A stretch of DNA of 42,206 bases from Planctomycetales bacterium (GTDB lineage: Bacteria > Planctomycetota > Planctomycetia > Planctomycetales > Planctomycetaceae), in NCBI GenBank assembly GCA_028285345.1, contig JANQPT010000007.1:1-42206 (forward strand), written 5' to 3'. The notes under the pieces are model-generated. The model had not been told where the DNA came from. It was given only the letters and a program-made list of their open reading frames with translations, and ran no database searches. Made by a program: the position numbers and the translations under genes. This document shows, in pieces, positions 34,012-42,206 of the stretch. Positions within the stretch are counted from its first letter, which is position 1. Every line of letters starts with the position of its first letter.

Positions 34012-34077
34012 GTAGGGTGCGTCAAGACGCACCGTTTCTATCTTGCTGAGAGCAAGGTGCGTCGCGACGCACCCTAC
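34012..34077. repeat. Second REPIN-like double palindrome
   Basis: The arms 34012-34033 and 34056-34077 are inverted copies matching at 20 of 22 positions; each is a hairpin GGTGCGTC-xx-GACGCACC. The ends are GTAGGG and CCCTAC, as in the neighbouring element, though the core differs. It ends 37 bases before the deacetylase start. A hairpin of this size may affect the mRNA between the PhyH and deacetylase genes. Confidence 0.9.
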
Positions 34078-34114
34078 GACTTAGTTGATTTGTTTCGGAT
34101 TTCGGATTGACAGC

Positions 34115-35179
34115 ATGATTCAACATCCCTTCCCCCTGTCACGACGCAAATTCCTCGCCGGTTCGCTCGCGACCGGCGCCGCAATCGTTTGCGGTGGACT
34201 CGCTGGGAGAACCGCATCGGCGTCCCGGGGGATTTCTCCCAATCGTCGGCGCGAATTGGCGGCTGATGACGGCAAAGCGCTGGTGACGATTACGCTCGAC
34301 TTGGAAATGAGCCGGCATTATCCCAGGCGCGGCATGATGGAATGGGATTATCAGAAGGGCAATCTTGACGCTGACACCAAGGCCTACTCCGTGAAAGCAG
34401 CGGAGAAAGCGGCCGCCAAAGGGGGGTTCATTCATTACTTCTGTGTGGGACGCGTGCTGGAGCAAAAGGACGTCGGCTGGCTGACGACGATTATTAAAGG
34501 GGGTCATCCGGTGGGCAATCACACCTACGACCACGTCTACGTGCTGGCCTCGACGCCGGAGCAGACCCAATTTCGCTTTCAGCGATCGCCCTGGCTCGTC
34601 GAGGGCAAAACAGCGGCCGACGTCATTGACGAGAACATTCGGATCACGACGCTCAGCATGAAACAGCGGCTGGAAATTGATCCGGACGGATTTCGCACAC
34701 CGGGAGGATTTCAAACGGCGCTCAACGGGCGGGCCGACATTCAGCAGATGTTGCTTGACCAGGGGTTTTCCTGGGTCAGCTGCAAGTATCCCAAACACAA
34801 CGCGAAAAAAGAGGGCCGGGAGCCGTTACCGGAAGTGTACCAGGATATTGTCAGTGCTCAGGCCGAAGCACAGCCGTACGTCTATCCGACCGGACTGATT
34901 GAGGTGCCAATGAGCCCGATCAGCGATGTAAATGCGTTTCGCTCAAATTTCTGGAAGCTGGAGCACTTTAAAAAGGCGATTCGCATGGGCGTGGAATGGG
35001 CGATCGAGAATCGGGCTTGTTATGATTTTCTGGCCCACCCCTCTTGTCTGGTCGTCGAGGACCCGGAGGTGGAAACTATTCAGATGATATGTGATATTGT
35101 GCGCGACGCGGGCGACAAGGCCGCGATCGTCGATTGCGACACCATTGCCGAGCGGGCTCGGCTGCGGCACCAACCCTGA
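34115..35179 (+). CDS. Polysaccharide deacetylase-like exported protein (NodB-like)
   Basis: A 354-residue protein with a Tat-type leader (LSRRKFLAGSLATGAA, residues about 8-23); the ATG at 34115 puts the RR motif in place. The catalytic layout is D62-x-E in TITLDLEM and the zinc pair H136/H140 in GNHTYDHV, then DGFRTPGGF as motif 3 and ENRACYDFLAHPS late. These are the NodB homology residues, so it likely removes N- or O-acetyl groups from polysaccharide. It is followed after 16 bases by the aspartoacylase-like gene, so they are probably co-transcribed. Confidence 0.85.
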   Translation: MIQHPFPLSRRKFLAGSLATGAAIVCGGLAGRTASASRGISPNRRRELAADDGKALVTITLDLEMSRHYPRRGMMEWDYQKGNLDADTKAYSVKAAEKAAAKGGFIHYFCVGRVLEQKDVGWLTTIIKGGHPVGNHTYDHVYVLASTPEQTQFRFQRSPWLVEGKTAADVIDENIRITTLSMKQRLEIDPDGFRTPGGFQTALNGRADIQQMLLDQGFSWVSCKYPKHNAKKEGREPLPEVYQDIVSAQAEAQPYVYPTGLIEVPMSPISDVNAFRSNFWKLEHFKKAIRMGVEWAIENRACYDFLAHPSCLVVEDPEVETIQMICDIVRDAGDKAAIVDCDTIAERARLRHQP

Positions 35180-35195
35180 GTCGGAGACACGAGAG

Positions 35196-36167
35196 ATGAA
35201 CGAGCCGATTTCGCTCAAGACCATCAGTATTGTCGGGACGGAGGTCAACGATGAGGGTGAGACGGTCGAGACTCCCGGTCCGCATTTGCTGATCACCGGT
35301 GGTGTCCATGGGGACGAATACGAGCCGATGGCGGCCATCCGCCGCCTGAAAGAGTCGCTGGTACCGTCGGATCTCAGAGGACGCGTGACACTGGTCCCGA
35401 TGGTCAACGAAGCGGCATTCGCCCGCCGTTCGCGAACGGCCGACGACGGGCTCGATTTGGCCCGCGTCTGTCCCGGAAATCCCGAAGGTTCGATCACCGA
35501 GCAAACGGCTGCCGCACTGAGTAAACTGATTCGTACCGCCGATTTTTACATTGATCTGCACACCGGCGGGCTGCAGTATGAGATCATGTCGCTGGTCGGA
35601 TACTCGCTGCACGAAGACGAAAAAGTGCTGAACCAGCAACGGGAGATGGCCCGGGCGTTCAACATGCCGGTCATTTGGGGCACGAACCCGCGGATGGAGG
35701 GGCGTTCGCTGTCGGTGGCCCGTGATGCAAAGATCCCCGCCATCTACACCGAATTCAGCGGGGGAGCGCGGTGTGCCGAAGGAGGAGTCCAGATGTTGCA
35801 CGACGGTTGTCTAAACGTGGCTCGCTATTTAGGCATGACCGAGCGGACGATTCCCGACAATCGCATTGAATACATTGTCGAGGACGACCGTGACGAGAGC
35901 GGACATCTGCAGGTGCAAATGCCGGCGCCGGCGGATGGCTTCTTGGAGACCCGCGTCCGCTTGGGCGACGTCGTCGAAAAAAACCAAATCATCGGCAAGG
36001 TCTTTGATCCGCTTGGAGAACGTGGCATCAACGTGGCCGCTCCGCATGACGGCACGGTATTAATGCTGCAAACTTACCCGGCCGCCCGAAAAGGGGAGAC
36101 GCTGGGAGCCATCCTGCCGATCAGCGGACCGGGCGAGGTGTTTTTCGAGCGCGAGGAAGAGGACTAA
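35196..36167 (+). CDS. Succinylglutamate desuccinylase/aspartoacylase family (M14-like) protein
   Basis: A 323-residue zinc hydrolase. The zinc site is H38/E41 in GGVHGDEYEP and H122 in YIDLHTGG, and the arginine of LDLARVCPGNPEG is typical of the family. The C-terminal part carries a beta-hairpin biotinyl-lipoyl-like segment (APADGFLETRVRLGDVVEKN, then VAAPHDGTVLML) that is common in bacterial relatives. The start ATG at 35196 lies 16 bases after the deacetylase stop. The expected reaction is hydrolysis of an N-acyl amino acid; it is cytoplasmic, with no signal peptide. Pairing with a deacetylase suggests successive deacylation steps. Confidence 0.88.
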   Translation: MNEPISLKTISIVGTEVNDEGETVETPGPHLLITGGVHGDEYEPMAAIRRLKESLVPSDLRGRVTLVPMVNEAAFARRSRTADDGLDLARVCPGNPEGSITEQTAAALSKLIRTADFYIDLHTGGLQYEIMSLVGYSLHEDEKVLNQQREMARAFNMPVIWGTNPRMEGRSLSVARDAKIPAIYTEFSGGARCAEGGVQMLHDGCLNVARYLGMTERTIPDNRIEYIVEDDRDESGHLQVQMPAPADGFLETRVRLGDVVEKNQIIGKVFDPLGERGINVAAPHDGTVLMLQTYPAARKGETLGAILPISGPGEVFFEREEED

Positions 36168-36251
36168 CCGCGTCCTCACTTTCCTGCCACCAGTCGATTT
36201 CGTCAGGCCGAAGCCGCCTGACCTGCTAATTTTTTAATTGGGGAATATTCC

Positions 36252-37664
36252 ATGAGTAACCAGGTTCGTTACTCCGCAACGGCCGCCGCTGCTCAGCTTC
36301 AAGCGGGTCACTTTGACCACGTCCGTGAGAATGTGCTGGCAGCGAGGGATGAAGTCATTGCCGACGTGGCATTAGCCAACTCGGGTGAGCCGATTCCGAA
36401 GGAGAAACAACCGCTGGATGCGGGATTCATTGAACTACCCCAAGACTTGCTGGCGGACCTCGACGCGCAGGGCGGCGATTCGTTGTTGGGGCGAATTCAA
36501 ACGGCGGCGAACGCTTTTGCGGCCCAAGTCGACCGCATGCTCGTGTTGGGAATCGGCGGATCATACATGGGCGCCCGGGCCCTGTTCGAGGCGCTGTGCC
36601 ATCCATACCACAACGAGCTGCCACGCGCACAGCGAAACGGAGTGCCGCGTCTCTCGTTCGAAGGCAACAACGTCGACAGTGACGCGGTGAGCGGGTTGCT
36701 GGATCTGATAACGACCGGTAAGAACTCTGCCGAGATTTCCGATCGCTGGGGGATTGTGGTCATCAGCAAATCGGGCGGGACGCTGGAGACCGCCGTCGCG
36801 TTTCGTCTCTTTCGCGAGGCTCTCGAGAATTTCTACGGCAACAATGCCGCGGAGGCGACGCAATTAGTAATTCCGGTAACGGGAGAGACCGGTAAGCTGC
36901 GTGACTTCTCCAAGCAGCGCGGCTACCCGGTGACGTTTCCGATTCCTGACGGTGTGGGGGGACGTTTTTCGGTGTTCACCGCGGTGGGACTGTTGCCGGC
37001 GGCCGTGTTGGGAATCGACATTCGCCAATTGCTGCAAGGGGCGGCGGACGCAACCGAGAGTTTCCGTACGGCCGACTACGACGATAACCCTGCTCTTCAG
37101 TACACGGCGGTGAGCCATCACTTGGAAGTTGAGCACGGTCTCAATATCCGCGTGCTCTCCACGTGGGGCAAACGTTTGGAGGCGATTGGGTTGTGGTATG
37201 ACCAATTGCTGGCCGAAAGCCTCGGCAAAGACAACCGCGGGGCGACCCCGCTGACCGGCGTGAATACCCGCGACCTGCACAGCCGCGGCCAACAGCATCA
37301 AGAGGGGACGCTCGATAAACTGATCACCAATTTGTACGTCGCCCGCGACGACAGCGGCGCCGTCCGCGTGCCGAGCGCCGGCGACGACTGGAACCAGGAC
37401 GACCTCAACAAGTACGCCGGCAAGCCGCTACCGGAAGTCCTCGAAGCGGCGCTACAGGGCACGAATCAAGCTTACGCCGACGTCAATCGGCCGACGACCG
37501 ACCTGGTGCTGCCGAAGCTGGACGCGTATCACATCGGCGCACTGCTGCAAATCCTGATGCTGGCCACCGTCACCGAAGGGCGGCTGCTGAAGATCAATCC
37601 CTACGGGCAGCCGGGGGTGGAGGATTATAAGCGGAACATGAACGCGATTTTGAGCGGGGATTGA
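36252..37664 (+). CDS. pgi: Glucose-6-phosphate isomerase
   Basis: A 470-residue enzyme interconverting glucose-6-phosphate and fructose-6-phosphate in the cytoplasm. Visible motifs are LGIGGSYMGARAL, the phosphosugar signature VVISKSGGTLETAVAF, the catalytic ring-opening region DLHSRGQQHQEGTLDKL and the C-terminal INPYGQPGVEDYK. The length is in the range of the shorter bacterial form. The ATG at 36252 follows GGGGA by eight bases. It begins a stretch of housekeeping genes (pgi, aspS, citrate-synthase-like) that contrasts with the accessory genes upstream. Confidence 0.96.
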   Translation: MSNQVRYSATAAAAQLQAGHFDHVRENVLAARDEVIADVALANSGEPIPKEKQPLDAGFIELPQDLLADLDAQGGDSLLGRIQTAANAFAAQVDRMLVLGIGGSYMGARALFEALCHPYHNELPRAQRNGVPRLSFEGNNVDSDAVSGLLDLITTGKNSAEISDRWGIVVISKSGGTLETAVAFRLFREALENFYGNNAAEATQLVIPVTGETGKLRDFSKQRGYPVTFPIPDGVGGRFSVFTAVGLLPAAVLGIDIRQLLQGAADATESFRTADYDDNPALQYTAVSHHLEVEHGLNIRVLSTWGKRLEAIGLWYDQLLAESLGKDNRGATPLTGVNTRDLHSRGQQHQEGTLDKLITNLYVARDDSGAVRVPSAGDDWNQDDLNKYAGKPLPEVLEAALQGTNQAYADVNRPTTDLVLPKLDAYHIGALLQILMLATVTEGRLLKINPYGQPGVEDYKRNMNAILSGD

Positions 37665-37717
37665 ATGCCACGAAACTTTACGAACGCAATTTAGGGCCGG
37701 TTCCACCGTTCAGCGGT

Positions 37718-38017
37718 TCATGTTCGGTCTTGCCAATAGAGCGGTTCGCGACTTGTGTGGGCAATCGCCAGGACCAGGACGCCATCGGCGTCAGGCTGGT
37801 GTTCGAAGATCAGTCGATATGGAAACTGTCGCACGCGAACCCAACGAACATCATCGAATTCTGCTGGGTGGGTGTGTGGCGCCGCACGGATCCGCTCAAC
37901 TGCGTCTTCGGCTGCAGACAGGAAACGATCTGCAACGAGCAAATCTCGCTCCGCATACCATTCAAATACGTCCCGCAACTCTTGGCTTGCCAGACGATGG
38001 AATCGAACGTCAATCAT
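37718..38017 (-). CDS. RelE/ParE-family toxin
   Basis: A 99-residue protein of the RelE/ParE fold: MIDVRFHRLASQELRDVFEWY at the start, then FEHQPDADGVLVLAIAHTSREPLYW at the end. The conserved arginines and the C-terminal HTSREP-like segment are typical. RelE members cleave mRNA on the ribosome, ParE members poison gyrase; the sequence does not decide. Its ATG overlaps the antitoxin's stop by four bases (ATGA), giving the standard antitoxin-then-toxin order. It ends 54 bases from the convergent pgi gene. Confidence 0.9.
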   Translation of the reverse strand: MIDVRFHRLASQELRDVFEWYAERDLLVADRFLSAAEDAVERIRAAPHTHPAEFDDVRWVRVRQFPYRLIFEHQPDADGVLVLAIAHTSREPLYWQDRT

Positions 38018-38235
38018 TTCGATTGCCGCAGTTCATCCCGCAGCTGCTCCCAGGAGACCGCACCGTCCCTGTCCCCCATCCGCTTGCGAACTTCATCTTC
38101 AAAAGTAGGATCGTCTGCCAACAATCCGGGGGCTCGTTCGGGAAGCGTCTGCAGAAGTCGGCCTGCGATCTTGATTCGATCCTCTTCCGAAAGTTGCAGC
38201 ACAGCGTTCAAGAGTTCGTCGGTAGTCTGCGACAT
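38014..38235 (-). CDS. Antitoxin, addiction-module component
   Basis: A 73-residue protein starting MSQTTDELLNAVLQLSEEDR. It fits the putative addiction module component family (short helical N-terminus, acidic middle LPERAPGLLADDPTFED, and WEQLRDELRQ tail). The frame is open 63 codons upstream, but the family and its length favour 38235. It is translationally coupled to the toxin by the four-base overlap. Its N-terminus should bind the operator upstream; no obvious operator palindrome was found. Confidence 0.88.
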   Translation of the reverse strand: MSQTTDELLNAVLQLSEEDRIKIAGRLLQTLPERAPGLLADDPTFEDEVRKRMGDRDGAVSWEQLRDELRQSK

Positions 38236-38423
38236 GCTCTGTTTCCACAGGTTGTTTGTGAGAATTGACCTCAATTTTACACTTAGACTCCGCCGCAGGA
38301 CAAGACGATTGCCGGCGCGCCGAAATCTTACGAAAATAATGCAGGACCGTCGGCGCCGCTCGTCGCTCGCGACCGCAAGCGGTCGGCTTGGGAATGTGGG
38401 AATTTTGCGATTCGCAGCAACCA

Positions 38424-38741
38424 TTAATCCGGCACCGCAACCTGTATTTCGTCACCCTCGACACGAACCTCGAAGCATTGCTGCCCAATCGCCGACTTGG
38501 GGTTGTCCAACCAGGTCCCTTCTTTGACGCAAAACCGCCAGGCGTGCCACGGGCAGTAGACGACGCCGTTTTCGACGTTGCCCCCGCCCAAGGAGGCGCC
38601 CATGTGCGAACAAACGTCGTCGATTGCGGTGTACTCGCCGTCGATAAAAAACACCGCCACCATCCGCCCGGCAACCGCAAACGAGCGGCCTTCGCCGGCG
38701 GGGATTTCACCCGCTTTCGCTACCGTCTGAAACTCCGCCAT
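38424..38741 (-). CDS. Rieske [2Fe-2S] ferredoxin, NirD-like
   Basis: A 105-residue protein with the complete Rieske cluster set: C44-S-H46 in DVCSHMGASL and C63-P-W-H66 in VYCPWHAWRF. The length is that of a free-standing Rieske ferredoxin. Such proteins shuttle electrons to oxygenases or act in nitrite reductase complexes; no partner gene is in the window. It is cytoplasmic. It lies just upstream of the toxin-antitoxin pair on the same strand and is divergent from aspS. Confidence 0.95.
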   Translation of the reverse strand: MAEFQTVAKAGEIPAGEGRSFAVAGRMVAVFFIDGEYTAIDDVCSHMGASLGGGNVENGVVYCPWHAWRFCVKEGTWLDNPKSAIGQQCFEVRVEGDEIQVAVPD

Positions 38742-39061
38742 TCATTGACCTCAAGTGTGATCGGTATTATTCACCATGCAGACACGGAGAGAATATAAGT
38801 CGAAGCTCGAAAGACGAACTTCGTATTCTTAAGAACTCCGTGTCTCTGTAGTGAAGTCACTTTCCATCTCTAGGTATCATATGTCCTCGTTGTCGCTCGC
38901 CAAGTCAGGTCTGTAAAGCGGCTGGCAACTGGGTTCGAGAAGGGAAATCCCGAACCTTGTCACCGGATTGGCAATCCTCTATTGTGGGACTCCAAATGTC
39001 GAGGCGGCCAGATCATCGGCTGATGATGCTATTTTCGTAGAATCTTCAAAAGGCATGTTCC
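38742..39061. other. Divergent gap with nested hairpin before aspS
   Basis: 320 bases between the Rieske gene and aspS with no gene seen. The main feature is the long nested inverted repeat at 38780-38845. The promoters for both genes should be here; I did not see an unambiguous -35/-10 pair. Confidence 0.5.
38780..38845. repeat. Nested inverted repeat, AGACACGGAG / CTCCGTGTCT
   Basis: The outer arms are 10 bases, 38780-38789 and 38836-38845, perfectly complementary. Inside, AGAATA (38790-38795) pairs with TATTCT (38824-38829), and CGAAG (38801-38805) pairs with CTTCG (38819-38823). A stem-loop of over 60 bases in a divergent control region is unusual and could be another dispersed intergenic repeat. 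Confidence 0.75.
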
Positions 39062-40819
39062 GTGTTGCGGACTCATACGTGCGGCGAATTGCGTGACAAG
39101 GACGCCGGAAGTACAGCGACGCTTTGTGGTTGGGTCGACACTTGGCGCGACTTCGGCGGACTGGTCTTCTTGGACCTCCGCGACCGATACGGCATCACAC
39201 AAGTCGTCGTGAATCCCGACCACGGACAAGAAATGCACGACCTGGCGCGGACGCTCCGCAGCGAAGATGTGATTCAAGTCACCGGCAACGTCGCGATGCG
39301 TCCGGATGACATGGCCAACCCGAATCTGGCCACTGGTGAAATCGACGTCAAAGCGACTGAACTAAAGTTGCTCAATCGGAGCAAGACACCCCCCTTTGAG
39401 CCTGGCACCAACGACCCGCCGGGTGAGGAACTCCGTCTGCGGCATCGCTTCATCGACCTCCGCAGGCATTCGTTGCAGGAGGCGATGATTCTGCGGCATC
39501 GGTTTACGAAGTTGGTCCGCGACTACTTCGACCAGCAGGGATTTCTCGATATCGAAACGCCGATTTTGGGACGGAGCACACCAGAGGGTGCCCGTGACTA
39601 TTTGGTGCCGAGCCGAGTGCACCCCGGCTGTTTCTACGCGCTGCCGCAATCACCTCAGATCTACAAACAGATTCTGATGGTCGCCGGCTTCGATCGTTAT
39701 ATGCAGATCGCCCGTTGCTTCCGCGACGAAGACCTCCGCGCCGACCGGCAGCCGGAGTTTACGCAGATCGACGTCGAGATGGCGTTCGTCAGCCGCGACG
39801 ACATCTTGGAAACTGTTGACGGCTTGATTCGCTACGTGATGCAGGAACTGCGCGGTGAAACTGTGCCGGAAATCCCGCGGCTCAATCATGCCGACGTGAT
39901 GGAGAAATACGGCAGCGACAAGCCGGACTTGCGGTACGGCATGGAACTAGTTGATATCGGCGAAATTGCTGGCGGTTGCGGTTTCGGCGTGTTCAGCAAG
40001 ACCATCGAATCGGGCGGTCGCGTGCGGGGGTTGAACGCTCCGCAGGCGGCAGAAAAATACAGCCGCAAGATGATTGACGAGTTGACGGAATTTGTCGGCG
40101 AGTACCAAGCCAAGGGCTTGGCGTTCTTCCGCGTCGCCGAGGAGGGTCTCGATTCGCCGATCGCCAAGTTCTTCAGCGCCGAGGAACAGCAGGCCATTAT
40201 CACGAAATTCGAGGCGCGGCCGGGAGACCTGTTGTTCTTCGTGGCTGACAAACCAGTGGTCACGTCGGCAGCGCTCGCCGCACTCCGGAGCCGTCTAGGT
40301 AAAGAACTTGAGCTCTACGATCCCGACCAATTGCACTTCAGTTGGGTACTGAATTTCCCGCTGGTGACCTACAACGAAGAGGAAGGCCGCTGGGATGCCG
40401 AGCATCATCCCTTCTGCAGTCCTGTCGAAGAAGACGTGCCCTGTTTCGAGACCGATCCCAGCAAGATTCGGGCGGAGTCGTACGACTTAGTGATTAACGG
40501 CTACGAATCGGCGAGCGGCAGTATCAGGATCCACGACCCGGCCGTCCAGCAAAAGGTATTCGACCTGTTGGGCATTAACGCGGACGAAGCAGAACGTCGA
40601 TTTGGATTCTTGTTGGAGTCGTTGCGCTACGGCGCGCCGCCGCACGGCGGACTGGCGCTGGGGCTGGACCGCTGGGTGATGCTGCTGTTGGGTTTCGACA
40701 ACATTCGTGACGTGATCGCCTTTCCCAAGACGCAGAAGGCGTCCGACCTTTTAAGCGGTGCGCCCTCGGAAGTGGACGGTCGCCAGTTACGCGAATTGAA
40801 GATCAAGCACGACCGCTAA
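39062..40819 (+). CDS. aspS: Aspartate--tRNA ligase
   Basis: A 585-residue class II aminoacyl-tRNA synthetase of the bacterial type. It has the OB-fold anticodon domain ([20 protein letters not shown]), the catalytic core with QSPQIYKQ, motif 2 ([20 protein letters not shown]), the bacterial GAD insertion, and motif 3 ([14 protein letters not shown]). It attaches aspartate to tRNA-Asp in the cytoplasm. The start is GTG at 39062 with AAAGG nine bases upstream; an ATG at 39055 is out of frame. Whether it also charges tRNA-Asn cannot be decided here. It is essential and probably monocistronic or linked to the citrate-synthase-like gene after 52 bases. Confidence 0.97.
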   Translation: MLRTHTCGELRDKDAGSTATLCGWVDTWRDFGGLVFLDLRDRYGITQVVVNPDHGQEMHDLARTLRSEDVIQVTGNVAMRPDDMANPNLATGEIDVKATELKLLNRSKTPPFEPGTNDPPGEELRLRHRFIDLRRHSLQEAMILRHRFTKLVRDYFDQQGFLDIETPILGRSTPEGARDYLVPSRVHPGCFYALPQSPQIYKQILMVAGFDRYMQIARCFRDEDLRADRQPEFTQIDVEMAFVSRDDILETVDGLIRYVMQELRGETVPEIPRLNHADVMEKYGSDKPDLRYGMELVDIGEIAGGCGFGVFSKTIESGGRVRGLNAPQAAEKYSRKMIDELTEFVGEYQAKGLAFFRVAEEGLDSPIAKFFSAEEQQAIITKFEARPGDLLFFVADKPVVTSAALAALRSRLGKELELYDPDQLHFSWVLNFPLVTYNEEEGRWDAEHHPFCSPVEEDVPCFETDPSKIRAESYDLVINGYESASGSIRIHDPAVQQKVFDLLGINADEAERRFGFLLESLRYGAPPHGGLALGLDRWVMLLLGFDNIRDVIAFPKTQKASDLLSGAPSEVDGRQLRELKIKHDR

Positions 40820-40871
40820 CGCTGGACAAACTGGTTCTTCACAACACGGACCGGGTGGAAGGACGTCAGCC

Positions 40872-42167
40872 ATGGCAGGGCGATTCCCGCATCCTTATCT
40901 GGGCACGCAAATCGACGGTGTGCATCTGAGCGCGGAGCAATTGCTGGTCCGCGCGCACAATCTGAACGACCTGCTCGGCAAGTATACGTACACCGACGCG
41001 TTGTTCCATATCCTGCGCGGTGAGTTGCCCAGCGATCAGCAGCGGCAGTTGTTCGATTTGGTCTTGGTCGCCTTTCACGGCGGGTTTGGGCTGTTACCCC
41101 CCACAACATTAGTGCCGCGGCTGGTGGCGGGCACGGGGGTCTCAACGGCACAGGCGCTCGCCGCCGGATATCTAGCCAGCGGACCCTATCACGTCGGTGC
41201 CGTGGAACACGCAATGGCACTCTACCGCGATATCTACGCGGCGTTTCAGCAACAGCGTGCCGACGCGCCGGCGTCGGCCGGCGAATTGACGGAGTTCGCT
41301 CGGCGACATGTGCTGGGCATGATTGAACGGGGCGAGACGGTTCCCGGCTACGGACATCCGCTGCTCAGAAAAGATCCGCGGCCCACTCATGTCCGCCGGG
41401 TCCTATGCGACCTCCAGGCGGAAAGCCCCTACTTAGACGTTTACGACGGCGTTGTCGGCTGCATGTCGGAACAAAAGGGGGTCCCGCCCAACGTCGACGG
41501 CATCACCGGCGCGATTCTGCTCACACTCGGCTTTCAGCCGCAGCACGGCACGGGATTGTTTCTGTTGGCGCGGACCGCCGCGATGCTGGCGCACGTCGTC
41601 GAAGAGCAGACCGACATGCCCTACCTGACGCAGCAACGGTTTATGGTGTTGCCGGTCGCAATGCCGAAGTTGTTCAACGCCAATTTCAAATCGCTGGCCA
41701 AGCGGTTCAACAAATTGCGGGACAATACCGCATTCCAGAAGATCCAGAAGATTTTCAAGAGCGGGACATCCAAGCCGCTCCGCGAGAAAGAGGCGAGCGA
41801 CCAAGCGGTGATTGATCAGGCGCGCGAGGGACGGGCCAAGCAAGCACTCGAGCCGCCGACTTCGACAGAGGCGGGTTCCGGACTGCAAGACGACTTCGCC
41901 ACGACAAGCGAATTGGTGGACGTGCGGTACGCGCTGGACGACACCGATGTCGAAGTGCCGGCCGAATATTTCCCGGAACTGTTGGCCGGAGCGTCGATGT
42001 GTTTGGCGACGTCGCTTGAACAAATTACGCCCGCCGATGGGACGGCGGTCCCGGATCAACAGCGCGAAGCCGCCGACAAACTTTCGCAAGCGCTCAAATT
42101 GGTTCACGAAGCGGCGGCGCTGCATGCGGGGAATGGCTCGGGAACCCCCGGCGGAGCCGGGGGCTGA
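40872..42167 (+). CDS. Citrate-synthase-like / citryl-CoA-lyase-like protein
   Basis: A 431-residue protein. Its central part has the citrate synthase small-domain features: GETVPGYGHPLLRKDPRP with H162 (family GHRVYKxxDPR), PPNVDGITGAILLTLGF, and LFLLARTAAMLAHVVEEQ. The full large domain of citrate synthase is missing or altered, as in the citryl-CoA lyase type. After about residue 275 there is a non-family helical, acidic extension (KSLAKRFNKLRDNT, then ASMCLATSLEQITPADGT). A CoA-dependent condensation or cleavage is likely but the true substrate is not known. The last residues PGGAGG and the TGA stop are inside a palindromic repeat. Confidence 0.8.
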   Translation: MAGRFPHPYLGTQIDGVHLSAEQLLVRAHNLNDLLGKYTYTDALFHILRGELPSDQQRQLFDLVLVAFHGGFGLLPPTTLVPRLVAGTGVSTAQALAAGYLASGPYHVGAVEHAMALYRDIYAAFQQQRADAPASAGELTEFARRHVLGMIERGETVPGYGHPLLRKDPRPTHVRRVLCDLQAESPYLDVYDGVVGCMSEQKGVPPNVDGITGAILLTLGFQPQHGTGLFLLARTAAMLAHVVEEQTDMPYLTQQRFMVLPVAMPKLFNANFKSLAKRFNKLRDNTAFQKIQKIFKSGTSKPLREKEASDQAVIDQAREGRAKQALEPPTSTEAGSGLQDDFATTSELVDVRYALDDTDVEVPAEYFPELLAGASMCLATSLEQITPADGTAVPDQQREAADKLSQALKLVHEAAALHAGNGSGTPGGAGG

Positions 42168-42206
42168 GGGAAGTCGGAACGGTCATCAAAACCCGTCAGC
42201 CCCCGG
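42145..42206. repeat. REPIN-like palindrome over the last stop, cut by the window edge
   Basis: The left unit is CCCCCGGC, loop GGA, GCCGGGGG (42145-42163), followed by CTGA, whose TGA is the stop of the citrate-synthase-like gene. The inverted partner begins at 42194 (CGTCAGCCCCCGG) and continues outside the window. It is the same type as the element at 10977-11051. Confidence 0.8.

Noticed and set aside
33904-34077. CRISPR array or transposon ends
   Set aside because: There are only two different inverted elements, no regularly spaced direct repeats, and no transposase between them.

Overview
The window reads as chromosomal DNA of a planctomycete (phylum Planctomycetota, probably class Planctomycetia). 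This rests on gene content: a DUF1501 protein, two CxPSR-type sulfatases, a DUF1571 protein, twin-arginine-tagged proteins of unknown function, BNR/sialidase-like propeller proteins, a neutral-ceramidase-like protein, a Ser/Thr kinase with a membrane anchor, and many small orphan membrane proteins at moderately high GC. I cannot name the species from the sequence alone. No phage, insertion sequence, CRISPR array or rRNA was found.

Layout. (1) 1-4970 is a signalling island: a divergent, truncated PAS sensor gene, then four plus-strand two-component genes (receiver; receiver-histidine kinase; receiver; receiver-receiver), none with a recognisable DNA-binding output domain. (2) 5300-12676 is a degradative block: a DUF1571 protein, then DUF1501, sulfatase and sialidase-like genes in a row, then a convergent ceramidase-like gene. 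(3) 12842-15608 holds a MerR/GyrI-like regulator behind a textbook 19-bp-spacer MerR promoter, a zinc-finger-like protein, an MGMT-like protein, a membrane protein and tRNA-Ser(CGA). (4) 15610-18000 holds a Tat-signal protein of unknown function bracketed by the tRNA-Ser and a decayed copy of the tRNA's 5' half plus its promoter, then an unlisted 59-codon membrane protein. (5) 18066-26109 contains a GDPD-like/acetylesterase pair, a small membrane protein, a second sulfatase, and a minus-strand series: ExeA-like ATPase, ThuA-like, YceH-like, TPR and a zinc-ribbon membrane protein. (6) 26387-29119 holds a Ser/Thr kinase and a secreted YbjN-like protein with a histone-H1-like basic tail. (7) 29329-36167 is a carbohydrate-related operon (glycosidase-like, sialidase-like, SDR), divergent from a PhyH dioxygenase, followed by a polysaccharide deacetylase and an aspartoacylase-like peptidase. 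(8) 36252-42167 holds pgi, a RelE/ParE-type toxin-antitoxin pair, a Rieske protein, aspS and a citrate-synthase-like protein.

How the genes work together. The secreted enzymes (sulfatases, sialidase-like proteins, acetylesterase, deacetylase, ceramidase-like, glycosidase-like) fit a lifestyle of stripping decorated and sulfated glycans or glycolipids, feeding central metabolism (pgi, citrate-synthase-like). This is inference from families; no substrate is shown by the sequence.

The points most worth a second look are: intergenic double-palindrome (REPIN-like) elements of three sequence types, two of which supply the stop codon and the last residues of the preceding protein in the same reading frame; the half-tRNA duplication around an orphan Tat protein; the output-less receiver cluster; and the MerR promoter, whose geometry can be read directly.
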